A stretch of 64,000 nt of DNA from Deinococcus sp. KSM4-11. Its GTDB lineage: Bacteria > Deinococcota > Deinococci > Deinococcales > Deinococcaceae. The position numbers and the translations under genes were made by a program. Below, one piece after another: positions 38,889 to 46,526 of the stretch (position 1 is the first letter of the stretch; every line of letters begins with the position of its first letter). Location: positions 310,001 through 374,000 of the forward strand of contig NZ_SSNX01000003.1 in the NCBI RefSeq assembly GCF_004801415.1, in the 5' to 3' direction. The notes below the pieces were generated by a model that searched no databases, was not told the DNA's origin, and saw nothing but the letters and a program-made list of their open reading frames with translations.

Positions 38889-40051
38889 GCGGCCCGCGAC
38901 CCGAACCCGGACAGCGCCTTGGGGTCGGCGTGATCGGCGCGCACGCGTGGGCCGAATCGGCCCACCTGCCCGGCTACCACGCCTACGACCGCGCGCGGCT
39001 GGTGGCGATCTGCGACACCGTGCCGGAACGTGCCCACGCCCTGGCGGCGAAGTTCGGCATCGAGCGCGTGTACACCGATCACCGCGAGATGCTGCGCGAT
39101 CCCGACGTGCAGATGGTGGACGTCTGCACGCCCACCGACACGCACCTGCCGCTGAGCCTCGACGCCATCCGCGCGGGCAAGCACGTCCTGTCCGAGAAAC
39201 CCCTCGCGCACGACGCCGCCGACGCCTTCATGGCGGCGCGGGAAGCGGAGAAGGCCGGCGTGCGCACCAAGCTGGGCTTCACATTCCGCTACTCGCCGGC
39301 CATCCGGCAGATCCACGCGTGGATCAAAGACGGCACGCTGGGCGAGATCTACCACGTGCACGGCCTGGAACAGAACTCGCAGTTCCTCGACCCGTACTAC
39401 CCGCTGCGGCAGGTCACGCAGGGCGCGGACTTCAGCCAGCTCATCCCATCGTCCATCGTCGGCTACGGCTCGCACCTGATCGACCTGGTGCGCTGGTGCG
39501 TGGGCGAATACGCCAATGTGATCGGCAGCATGAGCAACTTCGTGCCCGAGCGCGTGGTGCGCGGCTACGGCGAGGGCCTGCAGCGCATCCGGGTCGAGGA
39601 CGGCACGGTCGCGCTGGCCGAGTTCGCCAGCGGCGCCCAGGGCATGCTCCAGACCTCGTACATCGCGGTGGGCAACTACCCCGGCGTGGAACTGCGCGTG
39701 TACGGCAGCAAGGGCGCGGCGGTCGCCCGCCTGGTCGAGGAGAACGGCGTGGCCGAGACGCTGCGCTTCGCCACCCCGGACCAGGTCGAGTTCCGCGACG
39801 TGACGCTGCCGGAGAGCGCCCTGCCGCCCGGCACGACCCTGAACACGCCGTGGCCGGAACTGTACTACCGCAACCTGGTGCGGCACTTCGTGGACGAGAT
39901 CCTCGACGACGCGCCCGCCGAGTGCACCTTCTACGACGGCGCCAAGAGCCAGGAGGCCGTGAACGCCATCGTGCAGTCGTACCGCGAGCGCCGCTGGGTG
40001 TCGCTGCCCCTGTATCCCGACGAGCACCAGCCGGAGGGCGAGCGCGCGTGA
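38885..40051 (+). CDS. Gfo/Idh/MocA family oxidoreductase
   Basis: A 388-residue NAD(P)-dependent oxidoreductase. It has the N-terminal Rossmann region GVGVIGAHAWAESAHLPGY, the family signature VDVCTPTDTHLPLSLDAIRAGKHVLSEKPLAHDAADA with the catalytic-site lysine in EKP, and a C-terminal alpha/beta domain beginning near TKLGFTFRYSPAIRQI. Such enzymes oxidise sugars, cyclitols or amino-group-bearing compounds. The GTG at 38885 shares bases with the TGA of the preceding gene. Substrate unknown; its place in a peptide-transporter operon suggests a modified amino acid or opine. Confidence 0.9.
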   Translation: MSGPRPEPGQRLGVGVIGAHAWAESAHLPGYHAYDRARLVAICDTVPERAHALAAKFGIERVYTDHREMLRDPDVQMVDVCTPTDTHLPLSLDAIRAGKHVLSEKPLAHDAADAFMAAREAEKAGVRTKLGFTFRYSPAIRQIHAWIKDGTLGEIYHVHGLEQNSQFLDPYYPLRQVTQGADFSQLIPSSIVGYGSHLIDLVRWCVGEYANVIGSMSNFVPERVVRGYGEGLQRIRVEDGTVALAEFASGAQGMLQTSYIAVGNYPGVELRVYGSKGAAVARLVEENGVAETLRFATPDQVEFRDVTLPESALPPGTTLNTPWPELYYRNLVRHFVDEILDDAPAECTFYDGAKSQEAVNAIVQSYRERRWVSLPLYPDEHQPEGERA

Positions 40052-41670
40052 GTGACGCGCACGACGCCGCCCGCGCCTACCTGAAGGTGCACGCCCAGTT
40101 CCGGCCGGTGGACGCCACGTTCATGGGCCTGCCCGGCCACGACCACCAGCTGCCGCCCGTCGGGGCAGACAGCGTCGAGGCGGAGCTGGACGCGCTGGCG
40201 GGCGTGCGCGCCACCCTGGACGCCAGCGACGGGCCGACCACCGCCGCCGCCCGGATCGACGCGCGGATGCTGGACGCCCAGCTCCGCACCGCCGACGCCG
40301 AGCAGCGACGCGCGCCCCGCCAGGACAATCCCGCGTGGTACACCGGCGAGGCCGCCTTCGGCGTGATCTCGCTGCTGCTGCCCGGCCACCACGGCGACGT
40401 GCAGGACACGCGCGACGCCCTGCGGGTTCGGCTGGAGGCGATGCCCGCCTTCCTGGCGCACGGGCGGGCCCACCTGCAGGGCCGGCCCCGTCCGGATGAC
40501 GTCGCGGAGCGGGCGAGGCGCGAGGCTCGCGCGGCGGCCCACCTGCTCACCTCGGGGCTCCCGAAACATCCCCTGTGGGACGACGCGCTGCGCCTGCCCG
40601 CCGCCCGCGCGGCCCGCGCGCTGCTGGGCTACGCCGAGGATCTGGTTGGCCCGGACGCGCCGGTCGCGGGCGGCGAGGCGCACCTGGATCTGCTGATGCG
40701 CGTCACGCACGCCCTGCCGTTCGGGCCACGCGAGGCGCTGGAACGCGCGACCGAGGCCTTCGAGCGCCTGACGCACCACCTGGAAGAGCGGGCGGCGCAG
40801 CTGCCGGGGAACCTCCCCTGGACGGAGCATCTCGCGCGGCTGGAGCAGGTCAGCCCCGAGCCGGAACGCATGCTCGACGCCTACCGCGACCTGCATGTCC
40901 GCGCGCTGGACGCCGCCCGGCCGCTGCTGACGCCCGCCGCCGACTACGGCCTGGACTTCCGCTTCCTGCCGGAGTGGGCCGAGGGCACCGGCGACCTGTA
41001 CTTCCTGTTCTACCGTTCGCCCGCGCCGTTCAATCCGGGCACCGGCAGCGTGTACTGGGTCACGCCGCCCGGCGCAGACATGGCCGCGTACCGGCGCGCG
41101 AACAACGCTTCCTTCGTGAAGCTGGTGCACGCCGTGCATCACGGCAGCATCGGGCACCACACCCACAACGCCCGCGCCCGCGAGGCCGGGTCGGTGCTCG
41201 CCCGCGTGGCCGGCACCGACTGCGCCTCGGGCATCGCGCTGCTCGGAGCGGGCACCATGGTCGAGGGCTGGGCGTGCTACGCCGAGGACTTGCTGGCCGA
41301 GGCGCCCGGCTTCTACACTCCGGCCGAGGAGCTGCTGCTCACGCAATTTGAGCGGCGCAACGCCGCGTCGTGCATCGTGGATCTCAAGCTGCACCTGGGC
41401 GAGTGGTCGCTGGACGAAGCCCGCGCGTTCTACCGCGACCGGGCGCACTTCGCTCCGGCCCGCATCTGGGCCGAGACCACCCGCAACGCCATGTTTCCCG
41501 CCAGCCGCGTGATGTACTGGCTCGGCACCGAGACCATCAAGGCGCTGCGCGCCGAACTGAACCTCAACCCCCACACCTTTCACGACGCCCTGCTGTCCTA
41601 CGGCCACGCCCCTGCCACGGTCGTCGCCGACGAGATGCGCGTCGCCTTCTCGCCAGGAGTTCATCCATGA
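40048..41670 (+). CDS. DUF885 family protein with altered zinc motif
   Basis: A 540-residue DUF885 protein. Where other members have HExxPGH, this one reads HHGSIGH (in VHAVHHGSIGHHTHN), so the glutamate position is histidine while the two flanking histidines remain. The later VEGWACYAEDLL motif, equivalent to the conserved EGW that carries a metal-ligand glutamate, is intact, as is the C-terminal helical region with the conserved FPASRVMYWLG. It may keep metal binding but use different chemistry, for example as a lyase or non-peptidase hydrolase. The GTG at 40048 overlaps the upstream stop, and its own TGA overlaps the next ATG. The long in-frame extension upstream is a shadow of the oxidoreductase gene. 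Confidence 0.84.
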   Translation: MSDAHDAARAYLKVHAQFRPVDATFMGLPGHDHQLPPVGADSVEAELDALAGVRATLDASDGPTTAAARIDARMLDAQLRTADAEQRRAPRQDNPAWYTGEAAFGVISLLLPGHHGDVQDTRDALRVRLEAMPAFLAHGRAHLQGRPRPDDVAERARREARAAAHLLTSGLPKHPLWDDALRLPAARAARALLGYAEDLVGPDAPVAGGEAHLDLLMRVTHALPFGPREALERATEAFERLTHHLEERAAQLPGNLPWTEHLARLEQVSPEPERMLDAYRDLHVRALDAARPLLTPAADYGLDFRFLPEWAEGTGDLYFLFYRSPAPFNPGTGSVYWVTPPGADMAAYRRANNASFVKLVHAVHHGSIGHHTHNARAREAGSVLARVAGTDCASGIALLGAGTMVEGWACYAEDLLAEAPGFYTPAEELLLTQFERRNAASCIVDLKLHLGEWSLDEARAFYRDRAHFAPARIWAETTRNAMFPASRVMYWLGTETIKALRAELNLNPHTFHDALLSYGHAPATVVADEMRVAFSPGVHP

Positions 41671-42350
41671 CCCTCACCGCTGACCAGAAACTCTCGCTGC
41701 GCGACCGCTTCATGACGGTCGATACCGCCAATGTCGCCGACGTGCTCGACGACCTCGGCCGGCCGGACTGCGGCCTGTCCAGCGACCTGTGGCCCATCAA
41801 GGCCCGCCTGGAGAAGATGGGCGGCTGGGCCTACACCATCCGGGGCCAGATGACGCCGTACCCCGGCACCGGCGACGCGAAGAAGATGGAGGCCGTCAGC
41901 GGCCTGACGCCCGGCCACCTCAGCGTGTGGAGCGGCGGCGGGGCCGAGGGCGTGTGCTTCTTCGGGGAACTCATCGCGCGCGGCATGCAGTACCGGGGGT
42001 GCGTGGGCGCGGTGGTGGACGGCGGCATCCGCGACATCGAGTGGCTGGATCGCATGGATTTTCCCGTGTACACCCGCTACCGCACGCCGGTGCAGTCCAT
42101 CGGCCGCTGGGCGGTGAACGCGTGGCAGGTCGAGATCTACCTGCCGGGCGCCACGACGGCGCGCGTCCGCGTGCGCCCCGACGACTTCATCCTCGCGGAT
42201 GTGGACGGCGCGATCGTGATTCCGCTGGAGGTAGCCGAGGAGGTGCTCACGCGCGCCGAGGCGCTGACCGAGAAGGAACGCCTGATCCGGGCCGACCTCG
42301 AAGCCGGCGCGACCCTGCCCGACGTTCTCGCCAAGTACGGACACGTCTGA
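41667..42350 (+). CDS. RraA-like aldolase/decarboxylase family protein
   Basis: A 227-residue protein of the RraA/HMG-aldolase family. The phosphate/carboxylate and metal motif VVDGGIRDIEWL (GGxxRD) is present, preceded by TANVADVLDDLGRP and GELIARGMQYRGC and followed by IGRWAVNAWQVEI and ADVDGAIVIP. Family members cleave or decarboxylate 4-hydroxy-2-oxoacids or oxaloacetate; a second group inhibits RNase E. Its place within a catabolic operon favours a metabolic role. It overlaps the DUF885 gene by four bases. Confidence 0.88.
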   Translation: MTLTADQKLSLRDRFMTVDTANVADVLDDLGRPDCGLSSDLWPIKARLEKMGGWAYTIRGQMTPYPGTGDAKKMEAVSGLTPGHLSVWSGGGAEGVCFFGELIARGMQYRGCVGAVVDGGIRDIEWLDRMDFPVYTRYRTPVQSIGRWAVNAWQVEIYLPGATTARVRVRPDDFILADVDGAIVIPLEVAEEVLTRAEALTEKERLIRADLEAGATLPDVLAKYGHV

Positions 42351-42351
42351 T

Positions 42352-43140
42352 ATGGACCTCGGACTCAACGGCCAGCCTGCCGTCGTGCTCGCCGCCAGCG
42401 CGGGCTTGGGCTTCGCCACGGCCCACGCACTCGCCCGTGAAGGGGCCCACGTCGCGCTGTGCTCGCGCGACCTGAACCGCGCCCAGGACGCTGCCCGGCG
42501 CATCGGGGAGGCCACCGGCACGCCAGTCCGTGCCTACGCCGCCGACGTGGCCGACGCCGACAGCCTGACCTCGTTCATCGACACGGCGGCCCGCGACCTC
42601 GGCGGCCTGAAGATCCTCGTATGCAACGCCGGCGGCCCCCCGCCCGGCAACTTTGCGGCCCTGGGCGAGGCGCAGTGGGCGGCGGCGTACCAGCTCACGC
42701 TGATGAGCGTCGTGCGCAGCGTCAGCGCCGCGCTGCCGCACCTGAAGGCCGGCGGCGGCGGACGCATCCTGGCCCTGCTGAGCAGCAGCGTCAAGCGGCC
42801 GCTGGACAACCTCACGCTGTCCAACGCCCTGCGCCCGGCCGTGCACGGCCTGTGCAAGTCGCTGAGCGTGGAACTCGGCCCCGACAACATCCAGGTGAAC
42901 GGCCTGGCACCGGGCCGCGTGTTGACCGAACGCATCCAGCAACTCGACGAGGCCGCCGCCACCCGCCGGGGCACGACGTGGCAGGCGGTGCGCGAGGCCT
43001 CCGAGCGTGAGGTGCCGATGGGCCGCCTCGGCACGCCCGACGAGTTCGGGCAGGTCGCCGCGTTCCTGTGCTCCCCGGCCGCGCAGTACGTGAACGGCAG
43101 CACCCTGCTCGTCGATGGCGGCGCCGTCACGGCCCTCTAG
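42352..43140 (+). CDS. Short-chain dehydrogenase/reductase with altered catalytic residues
   Basis: A 262-residue SDR fold. The nucleotide loop reads AASAGLG (14-20) in place of TGxxxGxG, CNAGG (91-95) is present, and the catalytic serine region is SSS (144-146). By alignment the Tyr and Lys of YxxxK correspond to Ser157 and Arg161 (SNALR), so the usual catalytic pair is absent. The C-terminal [14 protein letters not shown] and [15 protein letters not shown] are normal. A recognisable subfamily of SDRs has this SNxxR pattern. It begins two bases after the RraA-like gene and is cotranscribed. Confidence 0.86.
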   Translation: MDLGLNGQPAVVLAASAGLGFATAHALAREGAHVALCSRDLNRAQDAARRIGEATGTPVRAYAADVADADSLTSFIDTAARDLGGLKILVCNAGGPPPGNFAALGEAQWAAAYQLTLMSVVRSVSAALPHLKAGGGGRILALLSSSVKRPLDNLTLSNALRPAVHGLCKSLSVELGPDNIQVNGLAPGRVLTERIQQLDEAAATRRGTTWQAVREASEREVPMGRLGTPDEFGQVAAFLCSPAAQYVNGSTLLVDGGAVTAL

Positions 43141-43147
43141 GAGACCC

Positions 43148-44221
43148 ATGATCTACGACCCCAAACGCCACGCCATCCTGCTCGCGGACTACTGCGTGAG
43201 CGCACGCCCCGGAGACCGTGTGCTGGTCAGCGGCAGCACCCTGGCCCTGCCGCTGATCGAGGCGCTGCACCGCACGCTGCTGCAGCGCGGCGCGCGGCCC
43301 GTGGTGCGCCTGAGCTACCCCACGCAGCTCGAGGACGTCCAGCGCCATGCCAGCGACGAGGTGCTCGACTCGCTCCACCCGGTCGAGATCGAGGATGCCC
43401 GCGCCCTGGACGCCTCGATCCGCATCCTGACCCCCACGCCGCCCGTCCCGGATATCGACGTGAAGCGCGTGGCCCGCCACCGGGCCGCGCAGGCGCCCAT
43501 CGCCATGAGTACCCTGCATCCCCGCTGGAACCTCACGCTGTACCCCACGGACTTCGGCGCCCAGGCGGCCGGGATGACCCTCGACGCTTACGAGACCTTC
43601 GTGGCGCGGGCCATGTTCCTCGATGATCCCGATCCGGTGCAGAAGTGGGGTGAAATCCGCGACTTCCAGGCGGGCCTGATCGAGCGGCTCGCGGCGGCCG
43701 ACGACATCCATCTGGTGTCCGAGGGCACCGATCTCCACCTGAGCGTGAAGGGGCGGAACTGGAGCAACAGCGACGCCAAGCGCAACATGCCCTCGGGCGA
43801 GGTGTTCACGGCCCCGCTGGAGCGCAGCGCGACCGGCGTGGCGTATTTCGACCTGCCGACCCTGTACGGCGGGCGCGTGGTGCGCGGCATCACCTTGACC
43901 TTCAAAGACGGCGAGGTCGTCGAGGCCCGCGCCGAGGAGGGCGAGGACGTGCTGCGCGCAGCCCTGGCCACCGACGCCGGGTCACGCTTCCTGGGCGAAC
44001 TCGGCATCGGCACGAACTTCGGGATTCAGCACCCCAGCATGAACATCCTGTTCGACGAGAAGATCGGCGGCACGGTGCATCTGGCCGTCGGTCAGGCCTA
44101 CGCGGAGAACGGCGGCTCGAACCGCAGCGCCGTGCACTGGGACATGATCTGCGACCTCCGTAAGGGCGGCAGCCTGAGCCTTGACGGTCAGCCCTTCCAG
44201 GTGGACGGCACCTTCAGGTAA
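43148..44221 (+). CDS. M29 family aminopeptidase (AmpS/thermophilic aminopeptidase)
   Basis: A 357-residue metallo-aminopeptidase of family M29, which removes N-terminal residues from peptides using two metal ions (often Co2+ or Zn2+). Landmarks include [24 protein letters not shown] holding a ligand glutamate, [37 protein letters not shown] with His/Glu ligands, and [15 protein letters not shown] with the final His/Asp. The length is slightly below the usual 400 or so. A GGAG site precedes the ATG at 43148. It ends the rightward operon of the catabolic island, and supports a peptide-like substrate for the imported compound. Confidence 0.91.
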   Translation: MIYDPKRHAILLADYCVSARPGDRVLVSGSTLALPLIEALHRTLLQRGARPVVRLSYPTQLEDVQRHASDEVLDSLHPVEIEDARALDASIRILTPTPPVPDIDVKRVARHRAAQAPIAMSTLHPRWNLTLYPTDFGAQAAGMTLDAYETFVARAMFLDDPDPVQKWGEIRDFQAGLIERLAAADDIHLVSEGTDLHLSVKGRNWSNSDAKRNMPSGEVFTAPLERSATGVAYFDLPTLYGGRVVRGITLTFKDGEVVEARAEEGEDVLRAALATDAGSRFLGELGIGTNFGIQHPSMNILFDEKIGGTVHLAVGQAYAENGGSNRSAVHWDMICDLRKGGSLSLDGQPFQVDGTFR

Positions 44222-44276
44222 GCGGCGGACAGGCCCAGGAGACCAGGCCCAGCCGGTTCGCCGGTGGCCCCGGCGC

Positions 44277-44308
44277 TATACCCGGGCTTTACCCGCCGTG
44301 CCTACGCT
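44277..44308 (+). promoter_or_regulatory. Two-component box 1: TATACC-N5-TTTACC-N9-TACGCT
   Basis: TATACC at 44277-44282, TTTACC at 44288-44293 and a TACGCT -10 at 44303-44308. The two half-sites are 11 bp apart, as for OmpR/PhoB-family regulators, and take the place of the -35. The same layout recurs at 45266, 46488 and, on the other strand, 50205. Confidence 0.8.
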
Positions 44309-44337
44309 GCCTCCGCGCTAAGAGCGCCGGAGGCCCC

Positions 44338-44397
44338 ATGAATGAGATGCTGACCGTCCTACGCCCGCACCGCGCCCGGCCCGGACGTTGCCCGTGA
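44338..44397 (+). CDS. Leader ORF (19 aa) coupled to the membrane-protein gene
   Basis: The ATG at 44338 is preceded by GGAGG at 44329-44333 and encodes MNEMLTVLRPHRARPGRCP. Its TGA overlaps the GTG start of the next gene (GTGA), so translation of the small ORF probably drives the downstream gene, which has no ribosome site of its own. The DNA around the GGAGG is an inverted repeat (CCTCC at 44310-44314, CGCT/AGCG inside). The 5' arm may lie upstream of the transcription start, so mRNA hairpin formation is uncertain. Confidence 0.55.
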   Translation: MNEMLTVLRPHRARPGRCP

Positions 44398-45200
44398 CGA
44401 CGGCCCTTAACCCCCACGCCAGCAGCCTGCGCGCCGTCATCAGCAAGGTGCCGGAGGTCACGGCCTTCTTCTGGATCATCAAGGTGCTCGCCACCACCGT
44501 CGGCGAAACCGCCGCCGACTACCTCAACACCACCCTCAAGCTCGGTCTGACCGGCACCACCCTGGTCATGGGCGCCCTCCTGATCGCCGTCCTCATCGCA
44601 CAGTTCCGCTCTACCCGGTATGTACCGGGCATCTACTGGACGGCCATCGTGCTGATCAGCGTGGTCGGCACCCTGATTACCGACAACCTGACCGACAACC
44701 TGGGCGTCAGCCTGTGGACGAGCAGCGCCATCTTCGCCGTGGCCCTGGCCCTCACCTTCTTCGCGTGGTGGCGGCGCGAGGGCACCCTGTCGATCCACTC
44801 GATCTTCACGGCGCGGCGCGAAGCCTTCTACTGGCTGGCGGTGCTGTTCACCTTCGCCCTGGGCACCGCGACTGGCGACCTGGTGGCCGAGCAGTTGCAG
44901 CTCGGGTACTTCGTGTCGGTGGGGCTGTTCGCGGGCCTGATTGCGCTGGCGGCCCTGGCACACGTTTATCTGAAACTGGACGGCATCCTGACGTTCTGGA
45001 TCGTGTACATCCTGACCCGGCCGCTGGGCGCGTCGATCGGCGACTCGCTGTCGCAGGCGAAGGCCGATGGCGGGCTGGGCCTGGGCACCACGGCCACCAG
45101 CGGGATCTTCCTGCTGGCCATCCTGGGCGTCGTGGGCTATCTCGCCGTCACCCGCCGCGATCAGGTGGCGCTCACCCCAGCCGACGTGGAATCGAACTGA
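44394..45200 (+). CDS. Multi-pass membrane protein (COG4705-like)
   Basis: A 268-residue membrane protein with eight or so hydrophobic helices. Two similar halves are visible: VTAFFWIIKVLATTVGETAADYLN and AFYWLAVLFTFALGTATGDLVAEQL share a W-I/L-x-K/V...T-x-x-GE/D-x-A/V pattern, and TLITDNLTDNLG is matched later by RPLGASIGDSLSQ. This matches the uncharacterised membrane-anchored family I know as COG4705; the molecular function is unknown. The GTG at 44394 overlaps the 19-aa leader ORF's stop. It is the first of four transcription units that carry the TATACC/TTTACC promoter. Confidence 0.82.
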   Translation: MTTALNPHASSLRAVISKVPEVTAFFWIIKVLATTVGETAADYLNTTLKLGLTGTTLVMGALLIAVLIAQFRSTRYVPGIYWTAIVLISVVGTLITDNLTDNLGVSLWTSSAIFAVALALTFFAWWRREGTLSIHSIFTARREAFYWLAVLFTFALGTATGDLVAEQLQLGYFVSVGLFAGLIALAALAHVYLKLDGILTFWIVYILTRPLGASIGDSLSQAKADGGLGLGTTATSGIFLLAILGVVGYLAVTRRDQVALTPADVESN

Positions 45201-45265
45201 CAGCTGTCAGATAAAGCGTGCGGCCTGCCCACAGCATCAGGCCGCACGCTGTCACCGTTCCAGGG

Positions 45266-45297
45266 TATACCTTCGCTTTACCTGCGCTTCCTAGGGT
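45266..45297 (+). promoter_or_regulatory. Two-component box 2: TATACC-N5-TTTACC-N9-TAGGGT
   Basis: TATACC at 45266-45271, TTTACC at 45277-45282, TAGGGT at 45292-45297, then six bases and an ATG at 45304. Half-site spacing and the distance to the -10 are identical to box 1. Confidence 0.82.
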
Positions 45298-45303
45298 GCG
45301 GCC

Positions 45304-45465
45304 ATGGTCGATCCAGATCAACGTTGGGCGCCGGTGTATGGCGCCGTAATCCGCACTGGACTGGCGGCGATAGAGTCCGTTCAGGCGGTTCGCCGAGGCA
45401 GTCCCGATCGCCTTCTCCCCGATGAGTGCCCGTCCACGACGTCTTCGTTGCGGTGTCCAAGGTGA
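45304..45465 (+). CDS. Putative leaderless small ORF (53 aa)
   Basis: The ATG at 45304 lies six bases after the TAGGGT -10 of box 2, exactly the leaderless spacing seen elsewhere. The frame is open for 53 codons (MVDPDQRWAPVYGAVIR...). Its TGA ends four bases before the ATG of the next membrane-protein gene. There is no recognisable domain. It could be a small regulated protein or an upstream ORF that couples translation, or, if transcription starts differently, untranslated leader. Confidence 0.5.
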   Translation: MVDPDQRWAPVYGAVIRTGLAAIESVQAVRRGSPDRLLPDECPSTTSSLRCPR

Positions 45466-45469
45466 ATCC

Positions 45470-46225
45470 ATGAATGGCATTTTTCTGTTCCTGTCGTCGT
45501 TTCTCGCGTCCTCGGTGGAGATGGTCGAGGCGCTGACCATCGTGCTGGCGGTGGGCCTCACACGCGGCTGGCGCTCCGCCCTGATCGGAACGGCCGCCGC
45601 GCTGGCCGTGCTGGCGGTCATCGTCGCCGTCTTTGGCCCTGTGCTCAGTCAGATTCCGCTGCAACCCCTGCGCCTGATCGTGGGCGGGCTGCTGCTGGTC
45701 TTCGGCGTGCAGTGGTGGCGCAAGGCCATGCTCCGTGCCAGCGGCTTCAAGGCCCTGCACGACGAGGACGCCGCCTTCGCCGAGGAGACGGCCGCCGCTC
45801 AGGCGCAGGGCGCGGTGAAGCCCGGCGCGCTCGATGCGTACGGCTTCGCCCTGACCTTCAAGAGCGTGCTGCTCGAGGGGTTGGAGGTCGCGTTCATCGT
45901 CGTGACCTTCGGAGCCAGCGCCCAGCGGCTCGGGCTGGCCGCGTGGGGCGCGGGGGCGGCGCTGCTGGTCGTGCTGGCCCTGGGGCTGCTGATCCACCGG
46001 CCGCTGAGCCAGGTACCGGAGAACACCCTGAAGTTCGTGGTCGGGCTGATGCTCACGACCTTTGGCACATTCTGGGCCGCCGAGGGCGCCGGAGCGGTGT
46101 GGCCGGGGGCAGACGCGTCGATCCTGGGGCTGCTGGTCGTGTACGCGCTGGCCTCGTACGGGTACGTGACGTGGTTGCGGCGTCGGCATGAGGCGCGCGC
46201 CGCCCGGGTGGAGGTGCCCGCATGA
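45470..46225 (+). CDS. Polytopic membrane protein with repeated ExxE motif (COG4280-like)
   Basis: A 251-residue protein with six or seven membrane helices built from two related halves. The first helix has SSVEMVEALTIVLAVG and the fourth has LLEGLEVAFIVVTFG, each with a membrane-embedded E-x-x-E. The second also resembles the REGLE motif of FTR1 iron permeases. This suggests ion or metal transport, but I cannot name the ion. A loop rich in Glu/Ala/Gln separates the halves. The ATG at 45470 has AAGGTG upstream and follows the small ORF by four bases. It belongs to the second boxed transcription unit. Confidence 0.78.
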   Translation: MNGIFLFLSSFLASSVEMVEALTIVLAVGLTRGWRSALIGTAAALAVLAVIVAVFGPVLSQIPLQPLRLIVGGLLLVFGVQWWRKAMLRASGFKALHDEDAAFAEETAAAQAQGAVKPGALDAYGFALTFKSVLLEGLEVAFIVVTFGASAQRLGLAAWGAGAALLVVLALGLLIHRPLSQVPENTLKFVVGLMLTTFGTFWAAEGAGAVWPGADASILGLLVVYALASYGYVTWLRRRHEARAARVEVPA

Positions 46226-46416
46226 AGTACGTGACTGGCTTTTTCAGCTTCTGGTATGACTTCATCGTGGGGGACGACTGGACGGTGGCGGCGGCCGTGG
46301 TGGCGGCACTGATCGTCACGGCGCTGCTGGCGCACCTGGCCGGAGCATGGATCGTGCTGCCCCTCGCGGTGCTGGTCTTCGTGGGCATCAGCCTGTGGAA
46401 GGCCAGTCGCCCCTGA
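46222..46416 (+). CDS. Small membrane protein (64 aa)
   Basis: A 64-residue protein starting with an ATG that overlaps the preceding gene's stop (ATGA), so it is cotranscribed and coupled. It has an amphipathic start (MKYVTGFFSFWYDFIVGDDW) and two hydrophobic segments (TVAAAVVAALIVTALLAHLAG and AWIVLPLAVLVFVGISLW). The motif FSFWYDFIVGDDW is notable and conserved-looking. It is probably an accessory subunit of the upstream polytopic membrane protein. Confidence 0.78.
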   Translation: MKYVTGFFSFWYDFIVGDDWTVAAAVVAALIVTALLAHLAGAWIVLPLAVLVFVGISLWKASRP

Positions 46417-46487
46417 ACCCGGAGGCTGCTCGCAGCCTGTGCACGCCAGCAGTTCACGGAACCCGCTGGCGTGCATGTTGATCCCGG

Positions 46488-46519
46488 TATACCTGGGCTT
46501 TACCCTGCCCCGCTAGGGT
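46488..46519 (+). promoter_or_regulatory. Two-component box 3: TATACC-N5-TTTACC-N9-TAGGGT
   Basis: TATACC at 46488-46493, TTTACC at 46499-46504, TAGGGT at 46514-46519, then seven bases and the uppP ATG at 46527. Same layout as boxes 1 and 2. Confidence 0.82.
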
Positions 46520-46526
46520 CGCGACC

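Noticed and set aside
38947..40047. In-frame extension upstream of the second DUF885 gene
   Set aside because: It overlaps the Gfo/Idh/MocA gene in another frame, is arginine/proline-rich and shadow-like, and the GTG at 40048 overlaps the preceding stop as expected for this operon.
44310..44333. Hairpin hiding the ribosome site of the 19-aa leader
   Set aside because: The DNA inverted repeat is real, but with TACGCT at 44303-44308 as the -10, transcription would start near 44315 and leave out most of the 5' arm. I kept it only as a caution, not as a regulatory feature.
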